Source: Saprospiraceae bacterium (GTDB lineage: Bacteria; Bacteroidota; Bacteroidia; Chitinophagales; Saprospiraceae). Taken from it: a DNA stretch of 8,727 nt. The stretch lies in contig JAGQWW010000092.1 in assembly GCA_020436955.1 (NCBI GenBank), positions 1 to 8,727 on the forward strand, written 5' to 3'. Both the position numbers and the translations under genes were made by a program. This document shows, piece after piece, positions 6,365 through 8,727 of this stretch; the first letter of the stretch is position 1, and each line of letters begins with the position of its first letter. The notes below the pieces were generated by a model that was not told the DNA's origin, ran no database searches, and saw only the letters and a program-made list of their open reading frames with translations.

Positions 6365-7456
6365 TTAATCTTCCCACTCAGCAAGGAAAACATTTGTATC
6401 GCGTCCTCCACCATTATTACGGTTAGAAGAGAATACTAGATATTTTCCATCAGGAGAAAACATTGGGAATGCGTCAAATACATTATCGTAGGTGATTTGT
6501 TCTAAACCGGTACCATCTGTATTGATAGAGAACAAGTTAAATTGTCTGCCGCTTTCAGTATGGTGATTGGTAGAGAAAATGATTTTGTTGCCGCTTGGAT
6601 GGTAAAATGGAGCCCAGTTGGCACCACCCAAATTAGTAACCTCCTTCATATCTGAACCATCTACATTACAGGTGTAGATTTCCATGTTGGTAGGCTGTAC
6701 CAAGCCTTGTTTCAACAAGTCTGTATAAGTCTTAACATCTTCCTTATCAGTTGGTCTGGAAGCTCTGAATACCAGGCGTTTGCTATCTGGCGAAAAGAAC
6801 GCACCACCATCATAACCCAATTTATCGGTCACTTGCTTCACATTTGAACCATCAATATCCATAGTGTAAAGTTCAAGGTCACCTGAACGGGTTGAAGTGA
6901 AAACAATCTTAGTTCCGTCAGGTGAAACAGTTGCCTCAGCATCATAGCCTGGGTTATCTGTCAATTGTTTCAGGATGTTTCCTTTTTTATCAGCAATGAA
7001 AATATCATAGCTATCATAAATACCCCAAACGTATTTTCCATTCACGGAACGAGGGCTTGAAGGGCAGGTATCTGCAGCCAAATGAGTTGAAGCGTATACG
7101 ATGGTGGAATCACCGGGCATGAAATAAGAACAGGTTGTTCTTCCTTTTCCGGTAGAAACCATGGCTGGTCTTTCACCGGTGATGCCAGAGGTAGGGAAAG
7201 TGAATATCTGGTCACACTCGATTCCCCATGCTGGATTGGTAACCTGAAGTACAAGCTCATTTCCGCTAAAGCTGAAATATGCCTCTGCATTATCACCACC
7301 GAAAGTAAGCTGCTTCAGGTTTTTGAAATGGCTTTCCTGGTCATAACGAAGGCTATCAACAGTTTCTTCAGTTGTATTTTCTGCTTCTGTCTTAGTCTCA
7401 GAATTACATGCAAATAGTAAGGTGCCTAAAAAGGCTGCAACAAAAAGGTTTTTCAT
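6365..7456 (-). CDS. PD40/TolB-like beta-propeller lipoprotein
   Basis: A 363-residue lipoprotein. The signal peptide MKNLFVAAFLGTLLFAC has a lipobox LFAC with lipidated Cys17, followed by an acidic Ser/Thr/Glu linker (about 18-35) that would hold the domain away from the membrane. The rest consists of WD40-like PD40 repeats: YDAEATVSPDGTKIVFTSTR at 171-190, GGAFFSPDSKRLVFRASR at 217-234, APFYHPSGNKIIFSTN at 282-297 and AFPMFSPDGKYLVFSSNR at 329-346, with D/N-x-D-G-S/T turns between them; two or more degenerate blades precede them. This is the TolB-type propeller, usually a protein or ligand binding platform rather than an enzyme. It is not TolB itself, since the TolB N-terminal domain is absent and no Pal or Tol genes are close. 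Four further cysteines occur (81, 109, 131, 263). Binding partner unknown. Confidence 0.9.
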   Translation of the reverse strand: MKNLFVAAFLGTLLFACNSETKTEAENTTEETVDSLRYDQESHFKNLKQLTFGGDNAEAYFSFSGNELVLQVTNPAWGIECDQIFTFPTSGITGERPAMVSTGKGRTTCSYFMPGDSTIVYASTHLAADTCPSSPRSVNGKYVWGIYDSYDIFIADKKGNILKQLTDNPGYDAEATVSPDGTKIVFTSTRSGDLELYTMDIDGSNVKQVTDKLGYDGGAFFSPDSKRLVFRASRPTDKEDVKTYTDLLKQGLVQPTNMEIYTCNVDGSDMKEVTNLGGANWAPFYHPSGNKIIFSTNHHTESGRQFNLFSINTDGTGLEQITYDNVFDAFPMFSPDGKYLVFSSNRNNGGGRDTNVFLAEWED

Positions 7457-7463
7457 TTCTCAA

Positions 7464-7480
7464 ATTTTTGCGCAAAAATA
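7464..7480 (-). promoter_or_regulatory. -7 promoter element and overlapping 16-bp palindrome for the PD40 gene
   Basis: Read on the minus strand, 7480-7473 is TATTTTTG, matching TAnnTTTG. The perfect palindrome ATTTTTGCGCAAAAAT (7464-7479) covers this element and the probable transcription start. The -7 element ends 16 bases from the ATG (7456), so the leader would be only about 10 bases. A canonical -33 TTG is absent. The palindrome could be an operator, which is inference. Confidence 0.55.
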
Positions 7481-7498
7481 AAATTCCGGTGCATATCG

Positions 7499-7534
7499 AC
7501 ACCATAATGAATGTCATAAAATCGTCACACCATA
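7499..7534 (-). repeat. Direct repeat TATGGTGT upstream of the PD40 promoter
   Basis: On the minus strand TATGGTGT occurs at 7534-7527 and 7506-7499, with period 28. The nearer copy sits where the -33 element would be for the -7 element at 7480-7473; the other lies almost three helical turns further upstream. It could be an activator site replacing the missing -33 TTG, but with two 8-bp copies chance is not excluded. Confidence 0.3.
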
Positions 7535-7582
7535 GGAACAGGGGGATAGGGTAGGAATTTTTGAAAAAACTCCATTCAAAAT

Positions 7583-7611
7583 TTGAATTTCAAAAAATCG
7601 ATTTAATTTTG
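7583..7611 (+). promoter_or_regulatory. Promoter of the SRP RNA gene
   Basis: TTG at 7583-7585 and TAATTTTG at 7604-7611, separated by 18 bp, match the Bacteroidota -33/-7 promoter. Transcription should begin about 5 to 7 bases downstream, exactly where the terminal stem of the SRP RNA starts. Confidence 0.85.
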
Positions 7612-7616
7612 CGGCT

Positions 7617-7704
7617 CGGGTGCTGTACGACCAGCTCCTTCTGAACTCCCCCAGGGCGGAAACGCAGCAAGGGTAAGAAGTTGAGCGGTGCGATACGGCA
7701 CTCG
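7617..7704 (+). ncRNA. ffs: Small signal recognition particle RNA (4.5S-type)
   Basis: This RNA binds Ffh and directs ribosomes making membrane and secreted proteins to the translocon. The conserved Ffh-binding region is visible as CCAGGGCGGAAACGCAGCAA at about 7650-7669, including the GGAA tetraloop closed by GC pairs and the symmetric internal loop with AGCA. The flanking helix pairs GCTC with GAGC and TTCT with AGAA. The ends form a terminal stem in which 7617-7627 pairs with 7694-7704, including two G-U pairs. At about 88 bases it is the short hairpin form without an Alu domain, as expected in Bacteroidota. It has its own promoter and is followed by seven T. It stands alone, divergent from the PD40 lipoprotein gene. 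Exact ends are estimated from the pairing. Confidence 0.93.
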
Positions 7705-7711
7705 TTTTTTT
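7705..7711 (+). terminator. T-run ending the SRP RNA
   Basis: Seven T follow directly after the terminal stem of the SRP RNA, so the RNA's own closing helix doubles as the terminator hairpin. An A-run at 7722-7729 lies just beyond and could pair with the T-run. Confidence 0.75.
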
Positions 7712-7880
7712 ATGCCTTCGGAAAAAAAATTAATGTTTTTTCAACATTTTTTAATTTCATTATTCCCGCATTTTCGAAGTTTAATTTCCTTTATTTCCCT
7801 ACTTGCTATCATTTATTCTGATTCTTAGTGTAAAGTTGACCAAAACTTTTTTGGTCTATTTGTAGCGTTTTGATTATCAG
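7712..7880. other. AT-rich spacer with an 8-bp inverted repeat
   Basis: No gene is visible between the SRP RNA and the next promoter. The stretch is very AT-rich. The only clear structure is a perfect inverted repeat, GACCAAAA at 7838-7845 and TTTTGGTC at 7849-7856 with a 3-base centre, which lies 25 bp upstream of the -33 region of the next gene and could be an operator. A weak 6-bp inverted repeat also occurs at 7732-7748. Confidence 0.4.
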
Positions 7881-7911
7881 TTGGTTGGCATTGTTTTTTG
7901 GTTTAATTTTG
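7881..7911 (+). promoter_or_regulatory. Promoter of the CBM48-HhH gene
   Basis: TAATTTTG at 7904-7911 is the same -7 octamer as in the SRP RNA promoter, within an identical TTTAATTTTGC context. TTG occurs at 7881-7883 (20 bp spacer) and again at 7885-7887 (16 bp). The expected start lies near 7917, giving a leader of about 38 bases. A 10-bp palindrome TCGAATTCGA (7915-7924) sits on the expected start point. Confidence 0.75.
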
Positions 7912-7955
7912 CATTCGAATTCGACCTATTTATTCGTTCATTAACTTTTTAAACC

Positions 7956-8720
7956 ATGATCAAAAAGAGTTTTGCTAAAACCGGTAAGGTGTGTAAAGCC
8001 ACTTTTAATCTTCCTAAAGAAGCAGTTGTTGACGCCAAAAACGTAGTACTGCTTGGAGACTTCAATAATTGGAACGTTGAAGATCCAACTTCTATGAAAA
8101 AGAAAAAGGATGGCTCATTCGAGACCACCGTTGAATTGACTCCGGGACGTGAATACCAATTCCGCTACCTTATTGATAGCGTACGTTGGGAAAACGATTG
8201 GAACGCAGACGATTATGTAGCGGTTCCAGCTTTCGGGGTATATAACTCCCTTGTAGTAATTGAAGAAACAGTTGCTGTAGTTCCTACTGCTAAAGCTCCT
8301 GCAAAGAAAGTTGTTGCAAAAGCAGCTCCTGCAAAGAAAGTTGCTCCTAAAGCTGAAGCAACTGTAGCAGCAAAAGCAGCACCAGTTAAAGCTACTCCAG
8401 CGAAAAAAGCTCCTGCAAAGAAGGTTGTTGCAAAAGCAGCTCCTGCGAAGAAAGCAGCTCCTGTAGTTGAAAAATTGTCAACCATCGAAGGTATCGGTCC
8501 TAAGATCGAAGGTTTGATGAAAGAAGCTGGAATCGATTCTTTTGCAAAATTGGCAACTGCAAAATTGGAAACCCTAAAAGAAATTTTAGCCAATGCAGGT
8601 GCTCGTTACAAAATGCATGACCCAACAACCTGGACACAGCAAGCTAAATTGGCTGCTGATGGACATTGGGAAAAATTGGCAAAATTGCAAGACGAGTTGA
8701 AAGGCGGAAAGAAGAAATAA
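7956..8720 (+). CDS. CBM48 (AMPK-type) domain, AKP linker and L21-extension-like HhH domain
   Basis: A 254-residue cytoplasmic protein with three parts and no signal peptide. Residues about 10-103 are an isoamylase early-set/CBM48 domain like the glycogen-binding domain of AMPK beta, with LLGDFNNWN at 32-40, PGREYQFRYLID at 63-74, RWENDW at 77-82 and YNSLVVI at 96-102. Trp39, Arg70, Trp78 and Asn97 fall where AMPK-beta carbohydrate contacts lie, by my unaided alignment. Residues 104-172 are an Ala/Lys/Pro linker like histone H1 tails, containing an exact 16-residue duplication (113-128 and 151-166). Residues 173-254 carry a helix-hairpin-helix, LSTIEGIGPKIEGLMKEAGI, then a helical region with HDPTTW, as in the C-terminal extension of Bacteroidota ribosomal protein L21. 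The start ATG fits the strong promoter. The role is unknown; glycogen, nucleic-acid or ribosome binding are all inference. Confidence 0.88.
   Translation: MIKKSFAKTGKVCKATFNLPKEAVVDAKNVVLLGDFNNWNVEDPTSMKKKKDGSFETTVELTPGREYQFRYLIDSVRWENDWNADDYVAVPAFGVYNSLVVIEETVAVVPTAKAPAKKVVAKAAPAKKVAPKAEATVAAKAAPVKATPAKKAPAKKVVAKAAPAKKAAPVVEKLSTIEGIGPKIEGLMKEAGIDSFAKLATAKLETLKEILANAGARYKMHDPTTWTQQAKLAADGHWEKLAKLQDELKGGKKK
8292..8454 (+). repeat. 49-bp direct repeat within the AKP linker
   Basis: The segments 8292-8340 and 8406-8454 are identical at 47 of 49 positions, 114 bp (38 codons) apart, and encode the same 16 residues (KAPAKKVVAKAAPAKK). Both differences are A-to-G changes at silent third positions. 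This points to recent in-frame duplication or recombination-driven homogenisation of the linker. Confidence 0.9.
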
Positions 8721-8727
8721 ATCCTCC

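Noticed and set aside
7712..7729. Second terminator hairpin from the T-run and A-run beyond the SRP RNA
   Set aside because: The stem would be only A-U pairs and the SRP terminal stem with its T-run already explains termination.
8292..8454. CRISPR-like array
   Set aside because: There are only two copies, and they encode in-frame protein repeats inside a gene.
8213..8593. 126-codon minus-strand frame opposite the AKP linker
   Set aside because: It is the shadow of an Ala/Lys/Pro-rich coding region; its alanine- and phenylalanine-rich translation is what that composition gives on the other strand.

Overview
The window looks like an ordinary chromosomal stretch from a member of the Bacteroidota, probably from the Saprospiria/Cytophagia side of the phylum. 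Supporting signs are two clear promoters with the TAnnTTTG -7 element, start codons without an obvious Shine-Dalgarno sequence, several outer-membrane barrel and OmpA-type proteins, a surface-type PD40 lipoprotein, a Bacteroidota-style small SRP RNA, and a C-terminal domain resembling the extension found on ribosomal protein L21 in this phylum. The species assignment is inference.

Left block, + strand (1-4780): the 3' part of mltG (endolytic murein transglycosylase), then a uridine-kinase-family gene 3 bp downstream, a repeat-rich 159-bp leader, a two-lobed outer-membrane beta-barrel protein, an orphan NitT/TauT-type ABC ATPase 11 bp further on, and an OmpA-family protein with a repetitive, cysteine-bearing N-terminal region. 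This block ends at a strong hairpin terminator shared with the converging gene.

Middle block, - strand (4826-7456), read right to left: a PD40/TolB-like beta-propeller lipoprotein, a long hairpin, a 78-residue DUF4177-like protein, and a secreted TlpA-like thioredoxin fused to a C-terminal domain that resembles DUF3738. The lipoprotein promoter carries a 16-bp perfect palindrome on its -7 element.

Right block, + strand (7583-8720): the small SRP RNA (4.5S-type) with its own promoter and T-run, a 244-bp AT-rich spacer, and a gene with nearly the same promoter core. That gene encodes an AMPK-type glycogen-binding/CBM48 domain, a histone-H1-like Ala/Lys/Pro linker and an L21-extension-like helix-hairpin-helix domain.

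Most of the window concerns the cell envelope: peptidoglycan processing, outer-membrane barrels, peptidoglycan anchoring and periplasmic redox. The most unusual item is the CBM48-linker-HhH protein. No mobile element, CRISPR array or tRNA was seen.
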